Source: Pelargonium x hortorum
Lineage: Eukaryota > Streptophyta > Magnoliopsida > Geraniales > Geraniaceae
Direction of reading: 5' to 3'
Assembly (NCBI GenBank): GCA_036897525.1
Contig: JAYMTJ010000027.1
Coordinates: forward strand, 1-64,000
DNA: 64,000 nt
Part shown: one piece after another, positions 39,801 to 53,229 of the stretch
Numbering within the stretch: position 1 is the first letter of the stretch
How the letters are laid out: each line of letters starts with the position of its first letter
Made by a program: the position numbers and the translations under genes
Notes under the pieces: model-generated
Told to the model about the DNA's origin: nothing
Databases searched by the model: none
What the model saw: the letters and a program-made list of their open reading frames with translations, nothing else

Positions 39801-41759
39801 CTAGAATATTAGTTACGTCCTTTTTAACACGAACTAAAGAGTTAAGAAAATAAAGCAATATCCGGATTAGAGCACTTGTGTCCCTATAGAAAAGCATCCC
39901 TATGCGTCGAGATTCCTAATAGAAATAAAATGAGCCGTCCTACCTATAGGAATTATAAAAAACCTTATATAGTTGTGTATCCGGTTTTAGCCGTAACTAC
40001 CGCAACTCTATATTTGTGTACAGAATCCGACCTTCTCTTATATAGAAATAGATTTTACATGCAAAAAAAAGGATAGTATATAGATTTCTTTTGATTATAG
40101 TAGTACGCAACCACCCCTTGTAAGTCTTGTTCTCTACTCAGGTTCTCTATTTGAAAGCATGTTTCACAGTACTATTATTACAAAATATCTTTAGCTTTAG
40201 ATAGAATTCTGCATTGACAAGTCAATTTTTCTCGACACAGTCTAAGTGTTCTTTAAATCCTTGTTTCCGGCGAGTAGCTCTTAGTCGTTTTTTGTTTAGG
40301 TCCCTTAACTTCTTGTTAGTGCTTTGCTGCTTGGATCTAAAAAGAGTAACATATGTATATGTATCTACTTACAGTTCTTTTGCCACTATTAGGAAGTTCG
40401 GTTGTAGGTTTGTTTGGAATCACAAGAGCATGTTGGGAATAAGGAAGAGGTCTCTATCTCGGGCTCGGGATCCCTTAGAGTTCGCATTCTTTATATACGC
40501 CCTGTTTATCCTTATCAGCCGTTTCCTTTGAATAAGTATAAGTGCCTTTTTTGTGAAATTCTTTACCTCTTTTGTCGAGTAGTAGCACTTCCTTATATAC
40601 AATGAGGCAATCCTGTTATGAAAAGCTTTTCGTAGGTCAGTCAAGGAGATACCAGAACATAGTATAACCCTTTGATTTTATACCAAGAAAAGAAAAGCTT
40701 AAGGCCACAAGAGTTAGATCGGTTCCTAATAGGACAAACCCCAGTTCTGAAAAGTCAACTCCATGTTATAAGAAAGATAATTTTTATTTTACCGCACAAA
40801 AGCTTTTAGTTTTCAAAAAAAACTGACTAGTCACTACCCGTGCTCTATGTATAATAAATAAGTGTGCTCAGATTCCTACTTAACCGAAAAGTAAAGAAAA
40901 GGAAAAAATGTAACATTTTATTTTACTGAAGTGATTTCGTTTCTGGATCAGGAGTCCCGCCTTAACGTCTTAGTTTTCCGCAAGAATTCAGGGCTTTACT
41001 ATAAAATGAATCATATAAAGTTATCCAGACGGGGCTCCTCTTATTTTTTATAGAAACTCGTGTGTTAAGGGCTAAAAGTCTTTCTTATATTTAGTACTGG
41101 AATAGAAAAATTATCACCTTTTACTTTTGAAACGGGTTAAATATACCTCAAATTATAAGATTAAAAACGTCCCCCGTTTCCCAAATTTCTTTGTTTAATA
41201 CTTTAGCTTTCTTTGCTTTGTATACGCCACGCGGGAGGACAAGAAAGTCATATTCTTAAAAGTACGAATCCATAAATCGCTTATAACAAGACGTACTTAA
41301 GAAAGAAGTATTTACTTTTATATAAAAAAGGTAACCCTGGTAATTGAAAGGAAAGTCGAGTTTAAAATATTCTAGTAACTAATAAAGAGGGCCCCGTTGC
41401 ACTAAATAAAGTGTTGCAGATAAGCTTTCTTCCTTGTGTTTTCATTATATTCTCAAAAATAAGGGGAAGGTCTTTTATATTTGGATTATCGTAATATTGA
41501 ACTTACTCTATTAAAAGAGCTAGTCAGAAAAGCGATCCTTAATATGTAGTATTTTCTTATACTAAGTTGTGCTGCTCTGTTAAAATAAAACCTCTTGCTC
41601 CAACTAAGAATTCCTTTTAGGGAAGTCCGATACGATATCTATGTTTCAAAGGAGCTTAACTTCGGAATCTAGATGTTAGTTTAGTGCTTGTGAATAAACC
41701 AAATTCTAACTATCTCTTTATTATTTGAAAATTACCTCGATTTTAATACACAAGGGTAA

Positions 41760-43950
41760 TGAATAGCTGGAATCGGCTAGATAAGAATCCTAATAAAGTA
41801 AGGAAATGAACTTAGGTACTTACGGGCAAGATAATAATGGGTGTTTCTGTAAAGCACTTGGAAACTAAGAAGAGGATAGGTGCTAAAGGATCCTGAGAGT
41901 CCGAATAAAGCTAGGAAAGAAATATGTGTTTCAATGGTGGGAAGGTAATAAAGCTAAGGGGGGGGGGGATGGTAAGAACACAAAGATAAGCTACTCACTC
42001 AAACCTAGATAGCCTGTATCTCTAAAAGAAACCTTCTGCACTATAGACTCTAGACTAACGTTAGCTCCAATTCCTCGCAGCTGAACTAACTGACACATGC
42101 AACCAAAGAAGGTAAGAATACAAAGAAAAAAAAAAGGTAAGAGCCGAAAAGGGTACTTAATAACCGGAATCCTATAAAGCTAGGAAACTCTCGAAGAGGA
42201 AATGAATTAGAACTAGGAAAAGGGTCTTAAAGAGCCATAATCAGAATAAAAGCAAGGTAGTGAACATCTGACAAGAGAATGGTTCTGAACTTAAAGAACT
42301 AAAGCTAGAGATACGAAAGGTAAGAATAAGGCAAGTAAATGTCAAACTAACAGACTCCTGAACTTCTAAAGAAAGAAACAAGTAACCTGAACTGCTAACC
42401 TATATGCTAAACTGGAAACTCACACTAACAGAAAACCTGACTATAACTTCTACAGCTGAACTAACTTCTATCCTGTATTTCTAAAGGGATAATGTCACAA
42501 ACCTGAGACTCTAACTTCCGAACTCTAAACCCTCACTTCGAACCAAAGACTTTTGATTCCAATTTCACAGTTCTAACCAAACTTAGTGTACTCTCAAGCT
42601 CCTACTAATACTATAGAGAATGTATAGCAAATGATGGTTAGATTTTGAACTACTCTATCTAAGCGATTCTATTACTTATTTATTTGAAGCCAATTTAGAA
42701 TCTACTTTCAACAAAGGAAATAGATTCTGTACCAGCTATCCCAAAGAAATAGTTAGAAAAGATAGTTTGTATTTTGATATCTTCACCGGCTTATTAGCTT
42801 GCTTTAGCTACAACAAAGAATACAAACCCTGAGAAAGAAAGAGAATCTGTCTTTACTGTCAATGTAAGTCTGCTTTCCATTAAAGAAATCTGGTTTCCAT
42901 TAACAACGGATGAAATAAGTCCGTTTAGAAGCTATATAATCCATTTATATGTCAAAGCTAACCCCAGATTCTTTCTAATGTCTAATGGAAGACACCCAAT
43001 CCTTCTCAAATACAGAGGTGCTAGGACAAATAGTGCTACCACCCAAAGACTAAAAGACTACAGCTTTCAAAGACTAATAGACTGACTTTGCTGTTGAAAG
43101 TAACCTAGAATACGAATCCCAAGGACTTAATAATAATATCTAACTAAATAAACGAAATATCTAAATAAGAGTAGGATCCTGCTTAATTACCCGGAACTAT
43201 AAAGTCAATATTATACCCTGGAAACGTAGAAACTATCTATCTATCCAAAGCAAAGGTACATTGTATTAGATTACGGATACTGAAGAAATACTGGAAAGCA
43301 CTTGAACCACAAACAGGTCCCTCGAGGAAAATAGAGCCAGCCAATGACAATGAACTACCATTAACGGCTAGGGATACAGGAAATGCACTTCCAAGAAAAT
43401 AGGTACCCTGTGGAAAAGAGAGTCTAGCTTGTTCATTAAACCATTTCCTAAAGCTACATGAATAAGGGACGTGAATATCTTAGAGTCCCTCTAATTCCAT
43501 GGGTGATTTAGACTGAGCTGGTATCGGTTATGAACAGAATCCCTAAAGACTAATAGACTACTGCTAGCTTGTGACTGTATCTACCGAGTTATGAACGGAT
43601 TCCCTAAACCTGAAATGGAAAATCCCTAAAGTTGAACTGATTCTGACAGATTCCATAAGATTCATTCCTACTAATTCCAACTGATTCCCTAAGTTTTATA
43701 AAATCCTATCAAAATAATTCCAATCCCAAGGTCTGATAGACTACAGCCTTTCAATGACAAATAGACTATGTACTCCTGCGGGTTATGATAGAACAGCCTG
43801 CCCTTGTTATGAACTGAATTCCAACTAATTCCTAAACGAAAATAATCCCATCCCAAATGAAATACTCCTGATCGGTCGAATACACCCTTTCCATTGAATT
43901 TTCTTTTTTTTACATAATCTCTTCTATTAACCTTTTCGATTTTTACCATT
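41760..43950. repeat. Degenerate tandem-word region
   Basis: The first part repeats ATAAAGCTAGGAAA (41903-41918, 42172-42190, diverged near 41790). The second part repeats AATAGACTAC with TTTCAA nearby (about 43050, 43070, 43553, 43735) and GTTATGAAC followed by ATTCC (43527-43545, 43590-43602, 43816-43833). A G11 run is at 41958-41968. Units are too diverged for a clean period. The reading frame at 43689-43949 minus is a product of these words. Confidence 0.45.
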
Positions 43951-45289
43951 TTTCAATTTGGGAGAGGATACCTTTGAATTTGGCTGAGCAGTATCCGTTT
44001 GAATGCTTTGAGTACAAGGAACACCCTTAACGTTCAGCTCGGGCTACAGCTCTCTTCTGCTGCAACAAAGGATATAGGTCTCATAGAAATACCTGTTAAT
44101 CCCTGCGAAATATCCTGGTCAATCCCAAGCTAATAGTTAATAAGGATGCTGCTAGGAGCTAAATGCCAACTCTCAAATACTTTCCTCTTTCTTAAATTTT
44201 TTGTTGTATTTTTTGCCTTTTAAAAAACTCAAAACAACTGATTAGGGGATTAGAAATTCATAATACACCTATCCTATAAAGTATAACGTAAGTATAAGGA
44301 CAACTCTGACAAAAGGCTTCCTAGTGCCCTTACTTGTAATGAAAATGAAAGAAGTGAAACTGCAAAGAACTAGAATATCTAGTATCACTCTGAGGATTTA
44401 GGCCCCCCTGAAGCCCTCTCAGTAAGGCCGGTACATAAAAGTCAAGCATGCTAAATGAAGTTACCGGGCCTCGTGTCTCAATATATTAAGGCGTTGTCTC
44501 TGAACTGCGAAGCTCGCTTAGCTATTTTAAGAATAAGTCGTAGTAACCTAACTTGGACTTGTTAATTTAATGAGAAACCCCTGAGGGTCTAGGCAACTAA
44601 GGGAAAATCGTCTGTTTGAAAATAAAACTATAGGCGGGGATAACAAAATAGACTTATAACCTGCAAGAGTTAATGCTATTAAGTGAAGAAACTTTTTTTT
44701 ATACTACTATCTTATCTTAAAAGAGGGTTAGTAGACGGCTCCCTTTTAGTTTTTTTAGTTATATCTAATATTCTTTAGGACCTTTCAGTGGTGGGTGTTT
44801 ATACTCTATTCAAGCTAGTATATTACTTAGACGAAAACCCAAGACAGGATACTTCAATGAAAAGGTTTAGTAGTGCTTTTGCTTTCCTGTTATAATAAAA
44901 TAGAAAAGTGTAGAGGAATTCTTCCAGCTATGGATCTAAACTAAAGGGATAAATTAATATCGGTTCAAGTCGCATAGTTCAATTCTAGTCAAATGGAGTG
45001 AAATATCCTCTCGTATTTGAGTTCCAAGATCCTATACTTCGTATTACAAAGAAGTCTCTAAATTAGCAACTTCATTTCACTGCCTGACTCTATCCCTTAG
45101 CAGAAAATGAAAGTAGTATTGACCAATGCTACCGTATTACTAAGTTAGAAATGAGGTTTCGATTCAAGTATTCACTTAGTTAGAAGAATTCCGTTATCCC
45201 AAGAAATCCCCGCCTCCAGCCTCCTGAAATTCCTTCTATAGCACCCGTAACTCCCAAAGGACCTTACCCCTGACAAAGACTCCCTCCTT

Positions 45290-45361
45290 TCTAAAGCATT
45301 TATCTGTTAGAGCACTTTAGATTTGGATCAGAAATCAAGAGTTCAAATCCCGCTCTCTTAC
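45290..45361 (+). tRNA. tRNA-like remnant, amino acid not assigned
   Basis: CTGTTAGAGCA (45304-45314) looks like the loop and 3' strand of a D arm. About 25 bases later AGAGTTCAAATCCCGC resembles a T arm with the canonical TTCAAAT loop. The anticodon arm between them is weak, the T stem pairs badly and no acceptor stem is visible. Spacing and the two consensus loops are the only support. Confidence 0.27.
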
Positions 45362-46446
45362 TATAATGAAATCTTGTTCAAATGGTACGGATCTATATAA
45401 CTAAACACCTACGGGGTTCGTGGAATCGCTTAGATAGAAAGATTTATGCCTCTAGGTAAGAACAAATTGTTATATTTTAAGATATTGAAATATTTTCAAG
45501 GGCTCTCTGAACATGTATAAGTACCTACCCGTTTGCAGAGATTCCGGGGTTCCATTCCGTTGGATAGGTCTAGTAACTTTTTTTTTAATAACAAGTATAG
45601 TCTAGGATCGATCCTTAGGTTTTAGAATTGCATCTTTATATAGAGAGGGGTCCTATTATATAATAACTAAGGAAATTAAGATATTGGCTTGTACTTTAAT
45701 TTCTTTCTGGATTACTATCAAAACTCTAAAGGGTAAAAAACCTGAGATGAGAGTTGGTGATGTTAATCGTCGGAAAGTACTCTAATTTTTTCTATTACAA
45801 TTCTTTTCTTTAAGTGGTTTTTTTCTTCAATTCAAGAATAAGATACAAAACTAAGGGAAATAGGCTATACCAGTAGGCTCGTAGCTGGTGACTGAGAATT
45901 CTTCACGTGAAGGGTATACCTTAAAAAATCAAAATCCAGTTTATATCTCGTTTTTTCACACCATCAGGAAAAAGAGGAGGCCCGTCCGTAGTATTACCGG
46001 GATTTTGAGCACCAAATTCTCTTCCCCTTTTCTTTTAACGTGTTACTAATCGATAATTAAAAAGAGATATTATATATTTGCATTTTTTCTTAATTTTAGA
46101 ATCAATCAAGTTTGGAAAAAAAGCTTAAGGTCTGCGGGTCTACGTCAATTTTTTTCATTAGTTCCCTTTATCCTGTTCAAGTTCAATGTTTGCTAACTAT
46201 GTATTATGGCGCTAAAATAGATATCAGTCCTATTTTGGGTACAAAAAATTCCCCGTCTAAACGGGAGATCGATATAAAAAGAGTCAAACTTTTGCATAAA
46301 GAGCCTCTAATACAGTAAAATGCTTAATATTTAACCGATATCCAAGACTCAAAAGGGTCCCCCTAATTACTTTCAATTTTATTTCTGTATTATCGTGAAC
46401 GAACTAAGCCCCGTAAATTGGGAGGATTCCTGCTCAATGAAGTTGT

Positions 46447-46478
46447 CTATGTTATATTTTTCCTATGTTATATTCTTC
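46447..46478. repeat. 16-bp tandem duplication, one mismatch
   Basis: CTATGTTATATTTTTC is followed directly by CTATGTTATATTCTTC, 15 of 16 identical. Confidence 0.85.
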
Positions 46479-46847
46479 TATTTATAGTTTTATCCATAGG
46501 ATTTATATCCTTTTCAAAAAATCCCAAGTAAACTGTTTAAATGAAATCCTCGGTAACGATAAGGGTTTTTTTTAATTAAGACATTTTATGCAATAACCAT
46601 AGGTAAGGTAGGTAACTGTAAGATATCTTAGTTTGGTATAAAGCAACTTATAGTCTTAGGGTCTGCGGTTCAAATACACTTAAAGTAAAGGGGTTTTTAG
46701 AAATGCAGTTACAAATTGAACTAGGAGTTTAAAAAAATACTGATCTCAGAAAGTTTAGAATGGAATGGAGGGGTTTCTCTTATAAAAGACAGCGTTAAAG
46801 GAAATTGGTTGTTTTGTGAGCTAAATGTATCCCCCATTAAAATAAAA

Positions 46848-46921
46848 GGTACCTAAACTCTCGAACATTTTAGACAGTAACTTTAAGTATTCTAATTTGT
46901 ATTCATAATTCTTTAACCTAT
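46848..46921 (+). repeat. Outlying repeat family copy
   Basis: AGGTACCTAAACTCTCGAAC, ATTTTAGACAGTAACTTTAA and GTATTCTAATTTGTATTC follow the order of the 14.2-kb and 17.9-kb members. It lies about 19 kb outside the main blocks. Confidence 0.5.
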
Positions 46922-49900
46922 TTTTTTGAAAGTCTTTACTGAAAAATGAAAGGGGGTTTCTATCTAATGGTACTTTTTTTTATCCAGGTATCCTGGAACT
47001 TATTAAATCGTAGGTCCGTAAGTAACTGTTTAAGTAAGGAGTCTACCGGTTTTTTGTGTTCAAAGGCTTCAGGAATTTGAAAGGTTTCAGAACAAGCTTT
47101 TGCTTTCAAGGTTTTCCTTTAGGTTTTTATAGATTCCGGTTTTTTCAGGTCTTATAGTGTAAGTATGTTCTTTCATTATACAATATCTTGTTCTAATGGG
47201 ATAGTAAGGACATAAACTGATTCTCTAACGGATTTTCTTGCTTTGAGAGTATATTCCCTTATTTATTACCTTGGCGTTAGGAACTAGAGGTTCGGTACCT
47301 GATAAGAAGTGAATATACTGTAGAAGATAGTTATTGCAGCTTTCCTTAGACCTGCCAATCTATCAACGGGATAAGGTGTATTACACAGAAGTATACCTTT
47401 CTAGATTCTATTTGTTAAGGGCTCTTCCTTAGTACTGAACACCGGTATAAGCTGGTACATTAAACTGATTCTAGTCTAACTCTAACTAGTCTAAGAAGGA
47501 ACTTTCCGATCTAAGTGACAGTGCTAAAAGCTTAAATGTATTCTTTGTTATAACCAATCTCAATTTACTAATCCTAATCAATTTAGGTCTTTTACTTCTT
47601 GTACTTGAGAACCCTACAAATCCACGAATTCTTCTTAACTAGGAATCCTCCAGCCTAATATAATGAATAGAATGTACTTTAGAAACCCACCTATAAGAGA
47701 AAGAAATCCTCACTTACTTTTGCTAACATTTGTTCAATCGGGTAAACTAAACTAAAACAAGAGCTATGAAGAAGACCATAACTAGATCTCGAATAAGGTC
47801 CGCGGGACTTCCAGAATTTATTTGAGTAAGGATACTCTTGTGCTGGGAAATGTCCTTAACTGTGGGTTTTAAAGAATCTTAATGGGAAAGAATTCTATGT
47901 AAGTACTGTACTATACTGACTGGGGCTTTGGTATTGCTAAAGCGCCTGTAAGTAGGAAGCAGAGTACGTTTTCCTTGAAAAGAACAGACTGCCTTATATT
48001 TAGAAATTAGGTCCTGTGCAATTCCCTTGCAGGGATTTTTTTTTAAGTTAAAGATGCAAGCTCCCGGGTTATGGTAAAAAAAACTCCTAACTATCCAGAT
48101 AAGTTTTAACGGGTTATAGGTTTTATCCAGGTCAATCAAAAAAAAAGGAATGCCTCTTAACTTGACAAGATTTACTGTACCCCTATAATTTGAGCATACC
48201 GATGGCTTAGAGAAGCACCCTGCCTAACACAAAACTTTTAGTTTACATATTTTAAAATAAGGGCCCTTTATATAGTGCCGCTTGGATTATTATCCGTAGA
48301 GGTGAAACTTCCGGATTGTGCATCTTACTTGTTTTCTTATTTCCTTTCTTTTTGTTTGAACTGGGAGCTCCTTTATATATAGATATAGTTATAGCAAAAA
48401 CCTGCGCGGCATATAAATGTGAGCTCTTTTTGCTTTTTAATACTTGGATAGTCTAAAGGACTCAAAGTCACTTTCCTGGTAAAGTGGGCACTTAACTTAA
48501 TGAATCAAGTCTAACTTTAGGCCCGAGTATCCCCTCTTTATTTCATTTAATAGGGGATTTTTAGCTTATTCCGACTAATTAATGTCATTTTTTTTTTCTT
48601 TTTAAAGCAATAAGTTATAAACTTAAGATTAACCCCCTTTGGCCTTTACTTTAATTTAAAAAGCCGCAGACTTTCTTAAGAAGTAATCCACAACCCCTCT
48701 AAATCTAAGTATTAATATTTTTTTTGTTCGTAGGAAAGTAAATCCAGAGAGCCTTCTCTACAACTCTTTAGTTTAAGTCCTTAGCATATATCTACTGAAT
48801 TAAGTATTAGGATAGGAGATTCAAACCCTTATAATTAGCTTTATAAACATTGAGTGAGAGAGTAGGGCCTGTAGTCAAAGATAAAAGGGAATTGTAACTT
48901 GCAAGTTAGTTTATACAGCAAACTATCATAAATTGACTAAATGTCCACGCGAGAGGTTCTTAAATATGCATTTTAATACACGAAAGGCCTTGTAGCTGGC
49001 TAGGAATTCCTTATATTCTATTTTAAGTACTGCTGTTAGCACTTCTAAAGTCTCACTTGACATTATTAGAGTCAGAAAAACCCCTTTAACTTAAAAAAGT
49101 ATAACCTTGTATTATTATCAATTAAGCGATTCCCTGAGCCTTTATAGTGACCTCAACTAAGTTATAATAAGGTCTAATACTTTGACTTTGACTAGATCTT
49201 AACTTGTAGGATTGGCCGTAAATCCAAATATTTGGGGGTAAGGTAACCCGTGATACTTTTAAACCTAAAAACCGTTAGAGGTTTAGAGCTAAAGTAAGAT
49301 TAAACCAAATAGGAGTACAGACGGAGGCCCACATCATATAGCATGTTTGAGCAAGCCCCTTTTGGCTACTAGTAGTTAAACAACGTAAGTGAGTTTTATG
49401 GAAATACCCCGGTAGGGGGTTGCCTTTAACCAGATCTTGGAAAGGCTTTGAAATAACAAATATAAGTAGGCGCTTAGATTATTAACAGAAATTTATAAAA
49501 AACTAAAGCGAATTCTCGGAAAGGAGGAAAACCCTTTTATAAGGATTCCTAGATTACGTTGGATTGTGTGGGTTATTTTTCAAGCCGAAAAGGACTTCTA
49601 GTTAAACAGCCCTTATTTCTGGATCTCTGGAATATGAAATAGCGTCCAATTTAGTCTATTGTAAGCCCGCGAAACAGGTATAAGCATTGCATAAAATTGT
49701 ATACTATCCTTTTCTTCTTGCATACCTTACTTATCGGAGTGCTTGAGGCAGTAGTATTTTTACTTTCATGGGTGTCCTAAATTTTAACGCATAACTATTC
49801 AAAAGACTTTACACAGGGGTCTCCTAGTGACGTAGAGTTTTCCCTCACGAAATCTGTTTTACACTAAAGTGCGAGCTAACTACTATATCTATTCCCAATT

Positions 49901-51261
49901 AGATTAGAAAACTTGTTACAATCTATATATACTCTCTACTACTACTACTACATCCCCTATCTTTGGTTTAGCTACCGCCCTTATACCATACCAGGGATAC
50001 TATTTCAGTCCAAAGATACAAAATACAAAAAAATCCCGGATTAGAAAAAACGGAAAACTTTTTGGCATATTATTTATAGTATTTCTGATTACTAAACTCT
50101 CAGAATTGAAATGAAAGCCGCGTAAAGCTACTCTTGAAATTAAGAACTTCCTGCCTTGAAAACTTTTTACCGGTCCCCTAAAACCAATAGAAGGGCTTAC
50201 TCATTTTTGGACTCTAAACGAAATACTAGAAAACAGAAGATATACATTCTCGGACTAGAAAAGAAATAGTATAAACTGGGTTAGATTCTCGGGAACTAAA
50301 GCTTTCAAGTATAATTTCCACAGGACATCAGAAATATGAAATATAGGCTATTTTTAAGGTACTGATTCGTATTGAAACAAAAAGGAGCTGTTGTACTTAC
50401 CTATCCCTACAAAAGACTAAAACTCTTGTTCTAGCATATTTTATTCTATATTGATTAAAGAAAACAAATAGAATACGCACTTTCAATAAAGGAAACCGGA
50501 TACCTTTATCTTTCTTTTATCCCCAAGAATTTCTGAGGGTCTTCGTGATTTTCGGAGTAAGAAAAAACCGGTTTAGTCTTGACTTCATTTCCCTTTACTT
50601 TTATGTAAGCCCTGGCTAAGCTACCCTACCCATCGTAAAAATAATGTCAGATTAACTTGAAGCTCGTCATTAATGTTAGTTGTGAATCTAGGGTATGTGG
50701 ACAGATACCCCCTAAAAACTCCTTTAATTAATAATTAACATTAGATTTGATACGAGCCTAAATAAGCAAAAGCCTTACCCCTAGTAAGACCCTCTATATT
50801 CACTATATAGAGCATTGATACTAATACAAGCTACGCTTTTATGGATTAATCTATCTTCAGATTTTAACCAACTTTCTTTTGCTTGCGAATTCCACAGTAC
50901 TTATAGGAGGATCTTATACTCAAAACGGGGATTGAAAACCAATATAACTACTTGCTGTACTATATCGCAATAAATCAAAGAAGAAGAGCCCATCATACAT
51001 AAAGATTACTTACTCCTTACTTGAGAATGAGAAGGAGAAAAGGTGGAAAGTGAAATTGAGCAAAAAGAAGTTATAGATAAAATGACTAGTTACATTATTC
51101 ATTTTTTATTGTATTTTCGGACAAAAAAGGAATATAGCTTAGCTTACAAAAGCTGATGAATTGATAAGTCATTCAACAGGATTCTCAGTAGTTGTTAATT
51201 GGGGGGAAGCCCGAGTTGTATGGTATGAGGCCTTTCCCCTGCCCAAGCGTAGTGTAGTGCA

Positions 51262-51335
51262 AATAAGATTTGAACCCTTACCCTTAGTACTCACCTTTCA
51301 TTTAAATAGCATAAGGATGCTTTTCATTCTATTCT
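51262..51335 (-). tRNA. tRNA-like remnant, amino acid not assigned
   Basis: The minus strand ends in GTAAGGGTTCAAATCTTAT, a T-arm-like hairpin with the canonical GTTCAAATC core. Upstream, about 60 bases contain small complementary stretches (for example AGCAT...ATGCT) but no clear D arm. Supported only by the T-arm motif and plausible spacing. Confidence 0.22.
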
Positions 51336-52330
51336 AATTAGGATGAATCTAACAAAATACCCTTTTTCATGACATTCATTACATTTTTATTAATCCAGAG
51401 GCTTATTCTAAGACTAGAAGTTATCCCATACGATGTGCTATTCCAGAAGAAACTCGAGGGTTCCCAATCGATAGCCAAGATCTAGTTCATTTTCGGGTAG
51501 AACTAATTATGTAAGAGATTGCTTATGTTTCTTATAAATTAATTTAAAAGCATTCGTTAGGCTTATCCATACATCTCTCTCATTTTAACTAACTCTGTCT
51601 ACGGTTTTCCGGTTACCCCAGCAGAGATAGCTTCAGGACTTGCTTCTCGCGAAGGATGCCTGTGTCTCGCTATATCCATAAATCAAGGAGAGTCCTTTTT
51701 CTACAAAAAAGTTAACGTTTCCCTGCGTTATTCAGTAACTAAAATGAAAAATGTTACTATATTTTTTCAGAAAACCGTCGAGGCTTCTTAGGGGAGCTCC
51801 CGGATTTTGAAAGTTTTATCGCAGACATTAGAAATTAAAGTTATACTTTTTTTTATAGCATCCAGGTAAACAGATATCTACGTATACAAGCACTCAAGTA
51901 ATGGACACTAAACCTATGACTTAACTGACACAATTGGAGATACATTTATGGGATTAACTGAACAAATTAGTTTCAATACACAAAAATCATTAAAAAGTAA
52001 AACCTACAAGAAAGAATAATAGCGATTCCCTCCGTCAAGAAAAGTCAAACAAGGAGCCAACAGAGTTTCTCTAGAGGTAGGGCAAGACTTAGAATAGCCT
52101 CCTTTTCGATGGGAATTCGCCGGTCCTAAATCCAACCCCAAGCTGCTAGTTAAAGAACTTGTAAGTTTACTCTATACTATGTATGGCTATAAGTATACGA
52201 AAATAAGATCCCGAATCAATCTAGCTCTCGTCGTTTCAGAATAGAATCACAGTAGAGATTTTTTAGGTTATAATATATATAGAGACGCTCCTTTAGGGGT
52301 CTAAAGGGACTTCGCTAAAGGTTACTTTTA

Positions 52331-52356
52331 TCAGTAGCAACTTCGAAGTATTCTAT
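52331..52356 (+). repeat. Short outlying repeat family copy
   Basis: TCAGTAGCAACTTCGAAGTA followed by TTCTAT resembles GATAGTAACTT...AGTATTC of the family. Only the core word is present. Confidence 0.35.
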
Positions 52357-53205
52357 ATACAAGTATACACTCCTAAAGTACCTTATGTTTTTATTAATCT
52401 GGACTTCTTTCTTGCTTGCTTTAATAATTTCCTTGACACAGAAACCTAGAAACCGCAAGACTAAAGCAAAAAGGAACCTAGGATTGAAACTAACCCCCTT
52501 TATCTAAATCTGAAAAAAAAACTAAATCTAATTTTAGAAACCCCCGAACTCCTAATCTTATAGCACGGGCTTTTAGTGGGCACCCTTTAAATTATAGAAA
52601 AACACTCTTTTACCGGTGTGACCCAACCCAGATCAGATCCCATACAATTAGACAATAAATACTAGAATAGAACCTCCTCTTTTATATTATAAGCTTCCCT
52701 GGGAAAAAAACGACTTCACAATGTTACAAGTATACTTTTCAAAAACCTTCATTTACATACTTACTATCGAAATATAGATATATTACCTGAGCCTGTTTCT
52801 CTTTATTTCTCGGATCGAAGGATAAAGATACAAAATTCTTGCGCATCCTTATAAACCATTCCTAATAGTAATCTATGTCAACTCAAAAATAGGCAACATT
52901 TTTAGGATTTGCTCTTAAATTAAATTAACAGCAGATTAAAAAAAAGAAGGGGTTCCAAAGCACGAGTTTAACTTCTAACATTCTTGAGAGAGCACACTCA
53001 ACTACTCAAACTTATACTATAAACGTCCCTACTAACCATTATCATGTCCTAAGCTCCCCAGGAAAGTCTCCTTACAAGGGTTTTCATCTAGTCCCTTTAT
53101 AATAATCAAATACACATTTTTCAGTTTCTTATTCTTATTAGGGAGAGTAGAGTACTCTAAAAGAAATTTCTATTAGGAAAATTTCCAGTATAAAGGATTT
53201 TATTA

Positions 53206-53229
53206 CCCGTTTAGTTTCCCGTTTAGTTT
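53206..53229. repeat. Exact 12-bp tandem duplication
   Basis: CCCGTTTAGTTT occurs twice head to tail with no mismatch. Confidence 0.9.

Larger units (their letters stand above)
28201..41750. other. Unassigned non-coding stretch
   Basis: Largely without strand bias or visible repeats apart from two tRNA-like remnants (30.4 and 31.7 kb), a (TA)n run at 31575-31589 and a C9 run at 32596-32604. The longest frame of the window (40214-40531, 105 codons, non-ATG start) and frames at 32307-32534 (very basic), 35905-36138 and 36135-36434 resemble nothing that I know. Confidence 0.5.

Noticed and set aside
40214-40644. Longest open frame (105 codons) with two overlapping frames on both strands.
   Set aside because: Non-ATG start, no recognisable motif, and three overlapping frames point to composition rather than coding.
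46605-46685. Possible plus-strand tRNA (TTAGTTTGGTATAAAGCA and GCGGTTCAAATAC).
   Set aside because: No pairing acceptor or anticodon stem could be found.
47879-48139. Minus-strand frame with IDL...IV...Y spacing loosely like ribosomal protein L2 (rpl2).
   Set aside because: Only a few scattered residues agree and the conserved YDPNR core is not present; chance is the simpler explanation.
48290-48320. CGTAGAGGTGAAA resembles a conserved small-subunit rRNA segment.
   Set aside because: The match is about a dozen bases and the adjoining rRNA sequence is absent.
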